NCBI GenBank assembly: GCA_002413305.1
Contig: DHWS01000156.1
Span: 1-15,443, forward strand
DNA length: 15,443 bases
Source of the DNA: Actinobacteria bacterium UBA5176
Lineage (GTDB): Bacteria > Actinomycetota > UBA4738
Reading direction: 5' to 3'
Shown: piece by piece, positions 1 through 7,200 of the stretch
Layout of the letters: the number at the start of each line of letters is the position of its first letter
How positions within the stretch are numbered: position 1 is the stretch's first letter
Notes under the pieces: model-generated
What the model was told of the DNA's origin: nothing
What the model saw: the letters and a program-made list of their open reading frames with translations, nothing else
The model's database searches: none
Position numbers and translations under genes: made by a program

Positions 1-4
1 GTCT

Positions 5-51
5 AGAGCCGGCAAGCGATGAGAACGAACCATCGTTTCGGCTTTGGCTCT
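5..51. other. Two-part inverted repeat (possible terminator hairpin)
   Basis: AGAGCC (5-10) pairs with GGCTCT (46-51). Inside it AAGCGATG (14-21) pairs with CATCGTTT (31-38), with one G-U wobble when read on the plus strand and an A-C mismatch on the minus strand; the loop is 9 nt and an uneven internal loop (3/7 nt) separates the two stems. No T-run follows. It could end transcription of a gene left of the window (plus) or of the tRNA (minus). The pairing is seen; the function is inferred. Confidence 0.3.
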
Positions 52-137
52 CATCTGGTGTTGATTCACCTTGTCACCACCCTGCACTCGTTCCGCATGC
101 GCGCTGCGACCTCCCGATCCTCGTGGAGCAATCTCCG

Positions 138-209
138 TGGAGCCGAAGGGAATCGAACCCTCAACCCCTGGCTTGCAAAGCCAGTGCTCTACCGTTGAGC
201 TACGGCCCC
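138..209 (-). tRNA. tRNA-Ala (anticodon UGC)
   Basis: Read on the minus strand this is a complete 72-nt tRNA. The acceptor stem GGGGCCG pairs with CGGCTCC (one G-U), followed by discriminator A at position 138. The D arm contains GCTCAACGGTAGAGC. The anticodon stem CTGGC/GCCAG encloses the loop TTTGCAA, giving anticodon TGC and alanine identity. The T arm carries the usual GGTTCGATTCC. The G-U pair near the top of the acceptor stem is the third pair (G3-U70), the main alanine identity element of AlaRS. The 3' CCA is not encoded and would be added after transcription. It is divergent from the membrane-protein gene that follows. Confidence 0.97.
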
Positions 210-279
210 GGTTCGACGAGAGACTACCCGGCGACGTGGCGTGGTTGTTCCGGTCTCCCATGTGATTGACTGTCCGCCG

Positions 280-933
280 ATGACGGCACCCGAAGGGATC
301 GGTGTGGGCGAGACCGCGCGCGCGGCGGAGCGTCGCGGCATCGCGGCCGTCGTTCGCGACCCCACCGTGATCGTCACGTTCACGCTCGCGCTCACTTCGG
401 TGTTCGAGTTCCTGGAGCACAACTGGGTGCACGGCACGTTCCTCTGTGTGGTCGGTCTGGTGCTCGGATGGGATGCGGTCGGTGATCGGCCGGTCCGGGC
501 GGCCGTCGGAGCGTCGCGGACCGAGGCGTACCCATGGTCGAACCCGGACCCCCGGACAACGGCCGGGGTGGTGTTCGGCTGCTTCGTCTACGCGCTGCTG
601 GCCGGGTCGTTCGCCCGGTTCTCGTGGCCCTCGACCGTCGCGGTCGTCCTCCCGGGTGCCATCGCCATGGCCATCGCCTGGGAGGCGTCGTCGCGCCCGG
701 CGCCGCTCACGCCGAAGCTCCACCTGAGCGGCGCGGCCGCCTGGACGTCGGTGTTCATCGCCCTGGGGCTCTGGGAGCTGAGCGCGCTGCTGCTCCAGCC
801 CTCCCTCACCACCGATTCGTGGGCACACCCCACGATCAGCGTCCTGACCGACCCGATCCTCGCCCACCATCCGGGCAGAACCATCGTGCTGACCCTCTGG
901 CTCGCCGCCGGCTGGTGGCTGGTCCAGCGATGA
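280..933 (+). CDS. Hypothetical multi-pass membrane protein
   Basis: A protein of 217 residues with about six hydrophobic segments, roughly at residues 28-48, 54-70, 97-117, 120-138, 152-174 and 196-214, so an integral membrane protein. Short polar stretches and a Trp/His-rich region before the last helix separate them. I do not recognise a characterised family. Its last codon overlaps the start of the next gene (ATGA at 930-933), which argues for translational coupling and a shared role with the small DUF6186-like protein. I believe similar membrane proteins sit beside DUF6186 genes in other Actinomycetota, but that is from memory. The ATG at 280 is chosen because it begins a normal polar N-terminus; a GTG at 241 in frame would add 13 residues. 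Neither start has a clear Shine-Dalgarno sequence. Confidence 0.75.
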   Translation: MTAPEGIGVGETARAAERRGIAAVVRDPTVIVTFTLALTSVFEFLEHNWVHGTFLCVVGLVLGWDAVGDRPVRAAVGASRTEAYPWSNPDPRTTAGVVFGCFVYALLAGSFARFSWPSTVAVVLPGAIAMAIAWEASSRPAPLTPKLHLSGAAAWTSVFIALGLWELSALLLQPSLTTDSWAHPTISVLTDPILAHHPGRTIVLTLWLAAGWWLVQR

Positions 934-1130
934 GCACGCACAACCTGACCGTCGCCGGCTACGTGGCCATCGTGGCGATGGCGGGCGTGCTGCAGGCCCT
1001 CAGCCGCCGTCCGGGCTCCCGGACCCCCAGCATCGGGGCCTTGTTCGGCCGGGTCATGCGCACCCGTCCCGGCCGGGTCGGGGTTATCGCCGGCTGGGCG
1101 TGGCTCGGCCTGCATCTGTTCGCCAGGTAG
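930..1130 (+). CDS. Small DUF6186-like membrane protein
   Basis: A 66-residue protein whose start codon overlaps the stop of the preceding membrane protein by 4 nt. It has a hydrophobic N-terminal helix (about residues 8-22), a basic middle with Arg-rich GRVMRTRPGR, and a second hydrophobic C-terminal segment ending WAWLGLHLFAR. Size, topology and the pattern of a basic MRTR..GR stretch followed by a Trp-rich terminal helix match, as far as I recall, DUF6186, an uncharacterised actinobacterial family. The function is unknown. Coupling to the upstream gene suggests the two products act together in the membrane. The family assignment is moderate; that this is a real gene is well supported by the ATGA overlap and the amino-acid pattern. 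Confidence 0.7.
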   Translation: MSTHNLTVAGYVAIVAMAGVLQALSRRPGSRTPSIGALFGRVMRTRPGRVGVIAGWAWLGLHLFAR

Positions 1131-1241
1131 CCGCGCCGCGCGGCGGCCCCTGCACTTCGGTACCATTCGGCGGTTGCCCGCCGTCGGGTCGGCTGGGGCC
1201 CGAGTCTCCCGGGAGGGGATGTCGAGCGTGCTGGGAAGGGC

Positions 1242-3380
1242 ATGACGTCGAACGCTGAGTGGAGCACGTCTCCCGCAGCGCGGGCGCTTGCCTCGCGATT
1301 GCCGGAGCCGCTGCGCGTCTTCGCTCGCCTCGCCTACAACTACCGGTGGAGCTGGACCCCGGGCGGGGCCGAAGCGTTCGCCGCCATCGACCCGCACCGG
1401 TGGGAGCTGTGCGGCCACAACCCGATCCGCCTGCTCGAGGAGGTGTCGGCTGTCTTGCTGGACGGTGCGGCCGCCAACGCCGAGCTCATCGCGAAGGCCG
1501 AGGCGATCGAAGCCCTGGTCGCCGCCGACCTCGCTCGGCCATCCTCGCCGGAGTGGAAGGACCCCGACCGCCCGGTCGCATTCTTGTGCGCCGAGTACGC
1601 GATCCACCGTTCGCTGCCCATCTACGCGGGCGGTCTTGGGGTGCTGGCCGGCGACATCCTCAAGGAAGCCTCCGACCGCGCCCTGCCGCTGGTCGGCGTG
1701 GGTCTGCTGTACCGTCAGGGCTACCTCCACCAGCAGCTCGACCCGAGCGGCTGGCAACGCGAGCACTGGATCGAAACGGATCCCGAGCGGCTTCCCGCCA
1801 CGCTGGTCACCCAGGAGGACGGCGAACCCCTGACCGTATCCGTGACGGTCTCGCGCCGAACCGTGGTCGCCCAGATCTGGCGGGTGGACGTGGGCCGGGT
1901 GCCCCTGTACCTCCTGGACACCGAGGTCGAGCAGAACGCACCGGTCGACCGTTGGATCACCTGCCGGGTCTACGTGGGGGACTGGCAGATCCGCCTCGCG
2001 CAGTACGCGGTGCTCGGGGTCGGCGGGATCCGGGCGCTCCGGGCCATGGGCATCGAACCCGGCGTGGTCCATCTGAACGAGGGCCATGCGGCGCTCGCTC
2101 CCATCGAGCTGGCCCGTCCCGAGATCGAGGAGGGCGTGCCGTTCGGCGAGGCCCTCCACCGGGCGCGTCTTCGGACCGTGTTCACGACCCACACGCCTGT
2201 GGCCGCCGGGAACGAGGCGTACAGCGCGGAGGACTTCGAGGATGTCTTGGGGACCTATGCCGGCGAGCTCGGCGTGGAGCTGGAGTCGCTCCTCCGGGTG
2301 GGCCGGAGCCGCCCCGAGGACACGGGGGACGCGTTTGGCCTGACGCCGATCGGGTTGCGGATGAGCCGTTCGGCGAACGGCGTGAGCCGCGTCCACGGCC
2401 AAACCGCGCGGACGATGTGGCGCGAGCTCTACCCCGACCTCGAGCCGGACGAGGTCCCGATCACCCACGTGACGAATGGCGTCCACATCCCTTCCTGGAT
2501 GGCCCCGCCGATCCGGGCGCTCCTGGACCGCCATCTCGGGCATGGGTGGGTCGAGCGAGCGTCCGACCCGGAAGCGTGGGACGCCGTCGACGACATCCCG
2601 GACGAGGAGCTGTGGAGCGTCCGGAGGCAGCTTCGGGCATCACTGGTCGACTATGTCCGTGAGCGAAGCGTGCTCGACCGCCTGGCTCGCGGGGAACCGG
2701 TCGAGTACGCCGAAGCCGCGTCCAGGGCGTTCGACGCGGACGTGCTCACCGTCGGATTCGCGCGACGGGCGGCGTCCTACAAGCGGCTGTCGCTGTTGAT
2801 GCACGATCGCGACCGGGCGCTTCGCGTGTTGCTGGGCGACCGGCCGGTGCAGTTCGTCCTGGCCGGCAAGTCGCACCCGCAGGACGAAGATGCCAAGCGG
2901 ATCCTGCAGAGCGTGTTCTCGCTGAAGTGGGAGTCCGGTGTGGCCGAGCGCGTGGTGTTCCTCGAGGACTACGACATGGGCATGGCCTCCCGGCTGGTGG
3001 CCGGATGCGACGTGTGGGTGAACGTGCCCCGCGCGCCACTCGAAGCCAGTGGGACCAGCGGGATGAAGGCCGCGCTGAACGGCGGCCTCAACCTCTCCGT
3101 GCTGGACGGATGGTGGGCGGAGGCGTTCGACGATTCGAACGGATGGGGGATCGACAGCGACCCGTCGCTCGGGACCGCGTACCAGGACGAGCGCGACGCG
3201 GCCCAGCTGTACGACTCGTTGGAGAGCTCGGTGGTGCCCCTCTTCTACGAACGCGACGGTGACGGCATCGCCAGGGGATGGGTTGCCGAGATCAAGTCGT
3301 CGCTGCGCACTGTCGGGCCGAACTTCAGCGCCGCGCGGATGCTCGACGACTACGTGCGGAAGATCTATCTGGAAGCCTGA
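1242..3380 (+). CDS. glgP: Alpha-glucan (glycogen) phosphorylase, GT35 family
   Basis: This cytoplasmic enzyme releases glucose-1-phosphate from the non-reducing ends of glycogen or maltodextrin using inorganic phosphate and pyridoxal phosphate (PLP). The 712-residue protein opens with a DUF3417-type region (about residues 15-110, including RLAYNYRWSW and the GHNP motif). The phosphorylase core follows, with GGLGVLAGD, FTTHTPVAAGNE, VTNGVH, GFARRAASYKRL and AGKSHPQDED. The PLP segment is EASGTSGMKAALNGGLNLS, whose Lys609 should form the Schiff base. It resembles the mycobacterial GlgP type, which is longer (about 860 residues by memory), so this is a compact member, but no core motif I looked for is missing. 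The start has a GGGAAGG purine tract 3-4 nt upstream. It lies 111 nt after the DUF6186-like gene and converges with the L,D-transpeptidase, 15 bp between the stop codons. Confidence 0.93.
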   Translation: MTSNAEWSTSPAARALASRLPEPLRVFARLAYNYRWSWTPGGAEAFAAIDPHRWELCGHNPIRLLEEVSAVLLDGAAANAELIAKAEAIEALVAADLARPSSPEWKDPDRPVAFLCAEYAIHRSLPIYAGGLGVLAGDILKEASDRALPLVGVGLLYRQGYLHQQLDPSGWQREHWIETDPERLPATLVTQEDGEPLTVSVTVSRRTVVAQIWRVDVGRVPLYLLDTEVEQNAPVDRWITCRVYVGDWQIRLAQYAVLGVGGIRALRAMGIEPGVVHLNEGHAALAPIELARPEIEEGVPFGEALHRARLRTVFTTHTPVAAGNEAYSAEDFEDVLGTYAGELGVELESLLRVGRSRPEDTGDAFGLTPIGLRMSRSANGVSRVHGQTARTMWRELYPDLEPDEVPITHVTNGVHIPSWMAPPIRALLDRHLGHGWVERASDPEAWDAVDDIPDEELWSVRRQLRASLVDYVRERSVLDRLARGEPVEYAEAASRAFDADVLTVGFARRAASYKRLSLLMHDRDRALRVLLGDRPVQFVLAGKSHPQDEDAKRILQSVFSLKWESGVAERVVFLEDYDMGMASRLVAGCDVWVNVPRAPLEASGTSGMKAALNGGLNLSVLDGWWAEAFDDSNGWGIDSDPSLGTAYQDERDAAQLYDSLESSVVPLFYERDGDGIARGWVAEIKSSLRTVGPNFSAARMLDDYVRKIYLEA

Positions 3381-3395
3381 ACGACCCGGGCGCGC

Positions 3396-4505
3396 CTACC
3401 CCGCCACTCCCGGGGCCGCGGTGTCCCCCCACGGCGGGGCCCCGATGATGAACACCGGCGTGCCCACCGGGACCAGCGGGAACAGGGCCTCGGACTCGGC
3501 GATGTGCATCCGGATGCATCCGTGCGAGGCGTAGGTCCCGATCGAGAAGTCGTCGGGCGTCCCGTGGATCAGGATGCCGGGCGCGGTGGTGTAGAGGGCG
3601 CGCGTCCCGAGCGGGTCGCCCGGCCCCGGCCCGATCGTCAGTGGCTCGTCCTTCCCCCAGCCATTGGGCGCCGGATTATGCCACGTGGGATCGACCTGCT
3701 TCGCGTAGACGTGCCATTCGCCGGGCGGCGTCTGGAACCCCTGCCGGGCGGTGGCCACCGGGTAATGGCGGGTGATCTTCGTGCCGTCGTAGAGGTACAG
3801 CATGTTCTGAGTCCGATTCACCACGATGGCCATTCCCAACGTGTCGTCGGTGACCTTCGGCTTCACCACGCTGACGGGCAGGGCGACGGTCGCCCGCCGC
3901 TGCTGGAGGGCATCCGTGAGAAGCTCGACGCCCTCGGTCGTGGGCAGGTCCCGGCCGGTCTTCGACTTCACGATCTTGATCTCCCCGTCCAGCAGGGCGA
4001 AGCTCGCATCCCGGGCCGGCGTGCCGATCTGCTTGGCAGCCGCGTTGACCAGCGATGTCGCCCGCCGCGGATCGAACAGGTAGGACACGCCGAACGACGC
4101 GTGCACGGGGTGGTTGGTCAGGCGACGGTAGGCGCGTGACATCCAGCTGTAGGAGGCGGAGAGCCGGAGCGCCCGATCCACCGGCGCGGTCACGTCGGCG
4201 GATACACCGAGCTCCGACAGCGCGTGCGTCCAGGTCAGGGTCCCTGCGGTGATTGTGATCTGCTTCGACAGAGTCTTCGCGACGTTGGCCTCGATCGCCT
4301 GGATGGCTTGGGCGCGGGTCAGGTTTCCGACCGCCACCCCGTCGACCGTGATCCCCGGCAGGATGCGCCCGACGTAGGCGCGGTCGTAGCGGTAGCTGCC
4401 GTAGGCGATGCTCCCGCCGCCCACCAAGAACAGCGCGAGCATCACCAGCGCGGCGATGCCGACCCTGCCGGCTCGCCGGCGCCGTCGATGCTGAGCACTC
4501 CACAT
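3396..4505 (-). CDS. Membrane-anchored L,D-transpeptidase (YkuD domain)
   Basis: A 369-residue cell-wall enzyme that would form 3-3 (mDap-mDap) peptidoglycan cross-links or attach proteins to peptidoglycan outside the membrane. The N-terminus has a strongly basic stretch (HRRRRR) and one transmembrane helix at about residues 16-36, so it is type II anchored. Next comes a PG_binding_4-like region (GITVDGVAVGNLTRAQA and following, about 50-200). The C-terminal YkuD domain (about 230-355) contains ILIHGTPDD and the catalytic SHGCIRMH motif with Cys330; the upstream His of IHG is also present. The ATG at 4505 is preferred because it places the basic/TM signal at the N-terminus; a GTG at 4592 in frame would add 29 Arg/Pro/Gly-rich residues of non-coding look. 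It converges with glgP. Confidence 0.93.
   Translation of the reverse strand: MWSAQHRRRRRAGRVGIAALVMLALFLVGGGSIAYGSYRYDRAYVGRILPGITVDGVAVGNLTRAQAIQAIEANVAKTLSKQITITAGTLTWTHALSELGVSADVTAPVDRALRLSASYSWMSRAYRRLTNHPVHASFGVSYLFDPRRATSLVNAAAKQIGTPARDASFALLDGEIKIVKSKTGRDLPTTEGVELLTDALQQRRATVALPVSVVKPKVTDDTLGMAIVVNRTQNMLYLYDGTKITRHYPVATARQGFQTPPGEWHVYAKQVDPTWHNPAPNGWGKDEPLTIGPGPGDPLGTRALYTTAPGILIHGTPDDFSIGTYASHGCIRMHIAESEALFPLVPVGTPVFIIGAPPWGDTAAPGVAG
3411..3444. terminator. Possible bidirectional terminator hairpin
   Basis: CGGGGCC (3411-3417) pairs perfectly with GGCCCCG (3438-3444) around a 20-nt GC-rich loop that can partly pair further. It starts 30 nt after the glgP stop and lies inside the last codons of the convergent transpeptidase gene. 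It has no T-run. The position suits termination of glgP, but such pairings are frequent by chance in DNA this GC-rich. Confidence 0.3.
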
Positions 4506-4664
4506 GTCCGATTCCGCTTTCGAGGTCGATCCCGGCCGGTGCGACCGGGAACGGGGCCCGCCGGGGAAGCCGGGTGAGCGGGACACCCTCACGGTACCGT
4601 TCGCCGATCCATTTGACCAGACTCTTGTATCGGCCGTCCCGTTCCCGTTCCGTAGGGACTTGCC

Positions 4665-5560
4665 TCAGGCGGCCCAGCGTACGTCCGTCGACCACCGCGG
4701 CAGCTGGGTGGTCCGACGGCCCGAATGCAACGCGCGGGCGAGGATCTCCCACGCCTGCCTGGGCGTGTTGTTCATCCCCCGGCAGGGGTCGGCGGATCTC
4801 GGGCAGCGGGATGGCGTCCCTGGCGCCGAACGCCACGTACCACACGTCTTCCTGCCGCCACCGGCCCAGGCAGTTGCCGAACGGAGGGCAGGAAGCGGCG
4901 TCGCCGTAGTCGAAGTAGGGATGCTCCGCGAGGGACGAGTAGGCGTTGACCCACCGGCGCGCTCGCCCTGGCCCGCTCCACGCGAGCTCGATGTCGCTTG
5001 CGCCGTCGACGTTGACGCGGTCGCCGAGGCCGTTCGCCTGGGTCCAGGCGGCCACCTCGTTCACCATCGCCGCCCACGCGAGCCCGTGGCCCGGCGTGAC
5101 CTGCTGCCCGAAGTTGCTGGTCCGATGGCGAGCTCCAGATGGGACCGGGACGACCGGGCGCATTTCACATAGCCCGCCTCGTAGCCTTCCACCCCTCGGG
5201 CGATGGCTTTCGTCGACCGGTAGCCTCCCGTGCCGAACAGCATGGTCCCGAAGACGTAGTGACGGCGGGCAGGGCGGCCGAAGTCCAGCACGGTGAGCAC
5301 ATCGGCGAGGGGGCCGATGTGCGTATGGGTCTGGGCGCCGGCCCGGCAACCGGTTCGGCGAAGCTGGGCAGGGTTGGCGCTCCCCATGTACTGGCTCCAC
5401 CCGGGAGCCGGGGACTCGCCGCGACGGCGAACAATGCGAGCAGGGCGATCATGGCCCGGGTTCGTCCGGCCCGGCCGAGCGGATGCAGCCGCACGACCTT
5501 GGCGGCCTGGGCTGTGATCTGTCGGGCGATACGGGTCGCCGGTTGACGGACGACCAGCAT
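4665..5560 (-). pseudogene. Decayed gene for a secreted protein (several frameshifts)
   Basis: Protein-like sequence runs along the minus strand here but changes frame repeatedly. From the ATG at 5560, one frame gives a basic N-terminus and a signal-like hydrophobic stretch MIALLALFAVAAS (from 5452). A second frame (about 5340-5160) gives HIGPLADVLTVLDFG and YVFGTMLFGTGGY. A third (about 5140-4795) gives SNFGQQVTPGHGLAWAAMV, VDGASDIELAWSG and EDVWYVAFGARDAIPLPEI. A fourth (4775 to the stop at 4665) gives NNTPRQAWEILARAL and RWSTDVRW. The order and tone match, from memory, an uncharacterised family of exported actinobacterial proteins resembling glycoside-hydrolase-like barrels, in which PLPEIY and NTPxQxW...WSTDIRW are separated by a further segment that is largely missing here. 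Either a true pseudogene or a badly assembled stretch. Function unknown. Confidence 0.7.
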
Positions 5561-5728
5561 CGGGGCGCGCTGGTACCTGGTGATCTCCCGATTCCGCCTC
5601 GGCTTCCGGCCGACTGTCCCATGAGCGATGGGCGCGGACAACGAACCGGGCGGAAGATGACCCATCCGGGCTTCGAAAGGTCACCGTTCCGGCAGGGCAG
5701 GACCGCCGGACGAGCGCAAGATGGGCAC

Positions 5729-6118
5729 GTGGACACACCATCCGAGCGGCCCTTGCTGGACAAGCTCGGTCTACGGCCGGAGATGCGGGTATCGCTCCTG
5801 CGATTCAGTGCTGAGCCGGAGTTCGCCCGAGCGCTCCGCGCCCGGGGGGCGGACGTGAGCACCCGGGTGAGACGAGGTTCGAACATGATCTTCCTGCGCG
5901 TGGGGCCCCGGGCGGATCTTGGGCGGCTGGCCTCCCTGGAGCCGTGGATCGAGCGGAACGGCGCGGTCTGGATCGTCTACCCGAAGGGACGGAAGGACCT
6001 GAAGGAGACCGACGTGATCGCTGCCGGGCTGGCTGCCGGCCTGGTCGACAACAAGGTCGTTCGGTTCTCCGACACGCACACCGCCTTGCGGTTCGTGATC
6101 CCGGTCGCGCGACGCTAG
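5729..6118 (+). CDS. DUF3052-like protein
   Basis: A soluble protein of 129 residues with no signal or membrane segment. It begins with LLDKLGLRPEMRVSLL, followed by a helix-strand core, then GAVWIVYPKGRKDLKETDV and GLVDNKVVRFSDTHTALRF near the C-terminus. This pattern (LGIKPG.RV..., W..WPK, DVI, LGLVD.KV, W/H.ALR.V) fits the DUF3052 family of small actinobacterial proteins, whose function is not established. A GTG at 5729 is chosen because homologues start about a dozen residues before the LGI motif. The same frame stays open upstream to 5483, but the added residues are Arg/Gly-rich and overlap the decayed gene on the other strand. An ATG at 5657 is the alternative start. No strong ribosome-binding site is visible. 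Confidence 0.8.
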   Translation: MDTPSERPLLDKLGLRPEMRVSLLRFSAEPEFARALRARGADVSTRVRRGSNMIFLRVGPRADLGRLASLEPWIERNGAVWIVYPKGRKDLKETDVIAAGLAAGLVDNKVVRFSDTHTALRFVIPVARR

Positions 6119-6209
6119 CGCACGGGGAGAGCGCGGCTGGACACGTGGCGCATCGCGTGACGGTCAGTTCCACGGGACTGTGCGCGTCGCTTTCGGTAAC
6201 CTCGGCGGC

Positions 6210-7157
6210 GTGCAGACCTACCTGGTCACCGGCGGGGCCGGATTCATCGGTTCGCACCTGTGCGATCGGCTGCTGGCCGAAGGGAAGCGCGTCATCGCCG
6301 TCGATGACCTGAGCCAGGGGCGGATCGCGAACCTGTCCGAAGCGCGTGGCTACGACAAGCAGTTCGGACTGGTCAACATGGACGTCCGGGTCGAATCGCT
6401 GCGAGCCGAGTTCGAGCGCGAGCGGCCCGAGGTGGTCATGCACCTGGCCGCCCAGGTCTCCGTGACGGCCTCGGTGTCCGACCCGGCGCACGACGCCAGC
6501 GTGAACCTGATGGGACTGTTGAACGTGCTGGAGGCGGCGGCGTCGACCGGAGCCCGGAAGGTGGTCTTCGCGGCCAGCGGCGGCACCCTGTACGGGGAGG
6601 TCCGACGCTTCCCGGTCAAGGAGACGGCCCGCCGCGGCTCTCATCCGGTCAGCCCGTACGGCATCTCGAAGAAGGCTGCGGAGGATTACCTCGCTTTCTA
6701 CCAGCGGACCCGTGGGCTCGACTACACGTCGTTGGCGCTGGCCAATGTGTACGGGCCGCGCCAGGATCCGCACGGCGAGGCCGGCGTCGTGGCGATCTTC
6801 GCGTCGAAGATGCTGGCCGGCGAGCCCCCCACGATCTTCGGGGATGGCGAACAGACCCGCGACTTCGTGTACGTGGACGACGTGGTGGACGCGTTCGCCC
6901 GGGCGGCGGAACGGGGATCCGGGGCGCTCGCCAACATCGGCACCGCGGTCGAGACCAGCGTGAACGAGGTGTTCAAGCTGCTCGGCCGGTCGCTCGGGTA
7001 CCGGGGCCAGGCCGTCCACGCGCCATCCCGCGCCGGGGAGCTCCTGCGGAGCGCCCTCGACCACTCGCTGGCCGAACGCGAGCTCGGATGGAAGCCGTGG
7101 ACACCGATCAAGGACGGCCTGAAAGCCACCGCCGACGCGTTCCGCGCCGCCCGCTGA
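6210..7157 (+). CDS. NAD-dependent sugar-nucleotide epimerase (GalE-type)
   Basis: A 315-residue extended short-chain dehydrogenase, most like UDP-glucose 4-epimerase; it would interconvert UDP-glucose and UDP-galactose or a related sugar nucleotide in the cytoplasm. The Rossmann motif TGGAGFIGSH sits at residues 7-16. The catalytic set is Ser123 in AASGGTLYG with Tyr150 and Lys154 in SPYGISKK. Substrate-side motifs NVYGPRQDP, IFGDGEQTRDFVYVDDVV and the C-terminal RELGWKP are present. Length is normal for bacterial members. The GTG at 6210 puts the first strand at the usual distance from the N-terminus; a GTG at 6180 in frame would add ten residues. The substrate cannot be fixed from sequence, because this group also includes UDP-GlcNAc and dTDP-sugar enzymes and no sugar-pathway genes flank it. 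Confidence 0.9.
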   Translation: MQTYLVTGGAGFIGSHLCDRLLAEGKRVIAVDDLSQGRIANLSEARGYDKQFGLVNMDVRVESLRAEFERERPEVVMHLAAQVSVTASVSDPAHDASVNLMGLLNVLEAAASTGARKVVFAASGGTLYGEVRRFPVKETARRGSHPVSPYGISKKAAEDYLAFYQRTRGLDYTSLALANVYGPRQDPHGEAGVVAIFASKMLAGEPPTIFGDGEQTRDFVYVDDVVDAFARAAERGSGALANIGTAVETSVNEVFKLLGRSLGYRGQAVHAPSRAGELLRSALDHSLAERELGWKPWTPIKDGLKATADAFRAAR

Positions 7158-7185
7158 CCCCGGCGCCGGAAGGGTCAGGGGAGGA

Positions 7186-7191
7186 TACGAT
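7186..7191 (+). promoter_or_regulatory. Candidate -10 box for a leaderless cyclase mRNA
   Basis: TACGAT matches the actinobacterial TANNNT -10 pattern and ends 9 nt before the ATG at 7201. A transcript starting 7-10 nt downstream would begin at or next to the start codon. A purine tract, AGGGGAGG (7177-7184), lies 16 nt from the ATG, too far for a standard Shine-Dalgarno sequence. I see no clear -35 element. Confidence 0.35.
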
Positions 7192-7200
7192 TCGTCACCC

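Noticed and set aside
241..279. Upstream GTG start for the first membrane protein
   Set aside because: The 13 added residues have no supporting ribosome-binding site; the ATG at 280 is simpler, though the GTG is not excluded.
1160..1165. TACCAT as a -10 box for glgP
   Set aside because: It is 76 nt from the start codon and has no matching -35 element; such hexamers are common.
588..2543. A 651-codon open frame on the minus strand overlapping the membrane pair and glgP
   Set aside because: It is antisense to well-supported genes; Arg/Pro/Gly/His-rich composition without motifs is typical of shadow frames in GC-rich DNA.
4542..4664. Protein-like stretch YKSLVKWIGERYREGVPLT on the minus strand between the decayed gene and the transpeptidase
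   Set aside because: It looks coding but has no start or stop of its own, and runs out of frame into the transpeptidase gene; it may be part of the decayed locus but cannot be called a gene.
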